A model generated the notes under the pieces. The model made no database searches. It had not been told where the DNA came from and saw only the letters and a program-made list of their open reading frames with translations. Below, in pieces: positions 42,021 to 42,769 of a DNA stretch of 42,769 nucleotides. The position numbers were made by a program, and so were the translations under genes. Source of the stretch: Christensenellaceae bacterium (GTDB taxonomy: Bacteria > Bacillota > Clostridia > Christensenellales > Aristaeellaceae); assembly GCA_012837835.1 (NCBI GenBank), contig DUQK01000024.1, positions 1 to 42,769 on the forward strand, read 5' to 3'. The stretch's first letter is position 1; each line of letters opens with the position of its first letter.

Positions 42021-42769
42021 TTAGAGTATATAGCGTTTAAGGTCGGTCTTTCTTGCTTTTTTAACGTGCTCCAGTACATAGTTTTCACTTATATTAAGCT
42101 TAACATCGGGCATATCATCGCCACCTGCATTAAAAGATATATCTTCAAGCAGCTCTTCAAATACGGCGTGCAGACGCCTTGCGCCTATATCTTCCCCTTC
42201 TGTGTTGGCATTATACGCAGCTTCAGCTATCGCGTAAAGGGCATCATCATCAAATGTTAAGTGTACCTTATCTACCTCAAGCAGCGCCTGATATTGGCGC
42301 GTAAGTGCGTTATCAGGCTGAGAGAGTATGCGAACAAAATCTTCCTTTGTTAGGGGGTTTAGGTTTACATGCACGGGGAACCTACCCTGAAGCTCCGGTA
42401 TAAGGTCGCTCACCTTAGAAATATGGAACGCACCCGCTGCAATAAACAGCATAAAATCCGTACGTACAGGACCGTATTTGGTATTTACGGTTGAGCCTTC
42501 AACTATGGGGAGTATATCCCTTTGCACGCCTTCCCTAGATACATCAGCTCCGCTTGCAAGGGAGCGGCCGCAAATCTTGTCTATTTCATCTATAAATACT
42601 ATGCCATGTTCCTCTGCACGGCTAACCGTTTCCTGCTTTACACTGTCTTCATCTATAAGCTTGTCGGATTCCTCCTCTATGAGGATTTTACGCGCGTCTT
42701 TCACTTTCATGCGGCGCATTTTAGTGCGCTTTGGCATCATGCCGCCCATCATATCGCCTACGCTTATAG
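42021..42769 (-). CDS. hslU: HslU, ATPase subunit of the HslUV protease (C-terminal part)
   Basis: The unfoldase that feeds substrates to the HslV peptidase. About 249 C-terminal residues are present; the N-terminus with Walker A lies beyond the window edge, and the frame is open to 42769. Visible parts are KRTKMRRMKVKDARKIL in the I domain, Walker B IVFIDEIDKIC, the REGVQRDILPIVEGSTVNTKYGPV block, AAGAFHISKVSDLIPELQGRFP (arginine finger region) and the C-terminal domain ending DLKRYIL. This C-terminal hydrophobic end is what docks into HslV. hslV is expected immediately upstream, outside the window. Confidence 0.95.
   Translation of the reverse strand, partial: ISVGDMMGGMMPKRTKMRRMKVKDARKILIEEESDKLIDEDSVKQETVSRAEEHGIVFIDEIDKICGRSLASGADVSREGVQRDILPIVEGSTVNTKYGPVRTDFMLFIAAGAFHISKVSDLIPELQGRFPVHVNLNPLTKEDFVRILSQPDNALTRQYQALLEVDKVHLTFDDDALYAIAEAAYNANTEGEDIGARRLHAVFEELLEDISFNAGGDDMPDVKLNISENYVLEHVKKARKTDLKRYIL

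Noticed and set aside
42005-42088. N-terminal extension of the glycosyltransferase to 42088
   Set aside because: It overlaps hslU and lacks a ribosome binding site; TTG at 42004 follows AGGAGGGG and starts the GT2 fold directly.
1-42769. Mobile elements, CRISPR arrays, tRNA or rRNA genes, phage or defence genes
   Set aside because: None seen: no transposase or integrase motif, no spaced direct repeats and no cloverleaf were recognised on either strand. This was by reading only.

Overview
The window looks like a contiguous piece of a Clostridia-type (Firmicutes/Bacillota) chromosome with moderate G+C. Supporting signs are the rimP-nusA-ylxR-ylxQ-infB-rbfA-nrnA-truB order, an infC-rpmI-rplT operon with an L20-type leader, rplJ-rplL with an L10-type leader, the DapL lysine branch, strong AGGAGG ribosome binding sites and frequent TTG/GTG starts. 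Both solute-binding proteins have signal peptides without a lipobox cysteine, which I associate, from memory only, with Christensenellales-like gut and rumen Clostridia. No transposase, integrase, phage gene, CRISPR array, tRNA or rRNA is visible.

Layout: 1-1555 is a secreted HtrA protease gene with its own promoter and terminator. 1571-4820, on the minus strand, holds infC-rpmI-rplT, a terminator, then an HD-domain gene and a DEAD-box helicase gene. 4836-9202 (minus) is a five-gene unit: GntR/FCD regulator, Lrp/AsnC regulator, class I/II aminotransferase, CapA-like protein and a degenerate isopropylmalate-dehydrogenase-like protein. A consensus promoter drives it, and its -35 box contains the stop codon of truB. 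9252-16570 (minus) is the nusA-infB operon. 16650-17429 holds an unrecognised secreted protein transcribed divergently from rimP. 17435-22656 (minus) is argS-dapF-dapL-purA. 22692-27049 (plus) is pcrA-ligA.

27111-33768 (plus) is a carbohydrate locus: an ArsR-type regulator with a large C-terminal domain, a cytoplasmic GH2 glycosidase, a sugar-binding protein and two permeases, with no ATPase. 33799-34924 (minus) is rplJ-rplL. 34997-41210 (plus) is a purine/nucleoside salvage region: xpt, a BMP-family binding protein, a double ABC ATPase, two permeases and a uridine-kinase-like enzyme. 41207-42769 (minus) holds a GT2 glycosyltransferase and the C-terminal part of hslU, cut by the window edge.

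Most genes are housekeeping. The observations most worth following are the degenerate dehydrogenase-like protein and its operon, the promoter fused to the truB stop codon with a palindrome over its -10 box, the parallel hairpins after both binding-protein genes, the permease with four extra membrane segments, the putative operator at the GH2 promoter, and the missing lipoboxes. I did not find a clear new multi-gene defence or mobile system.
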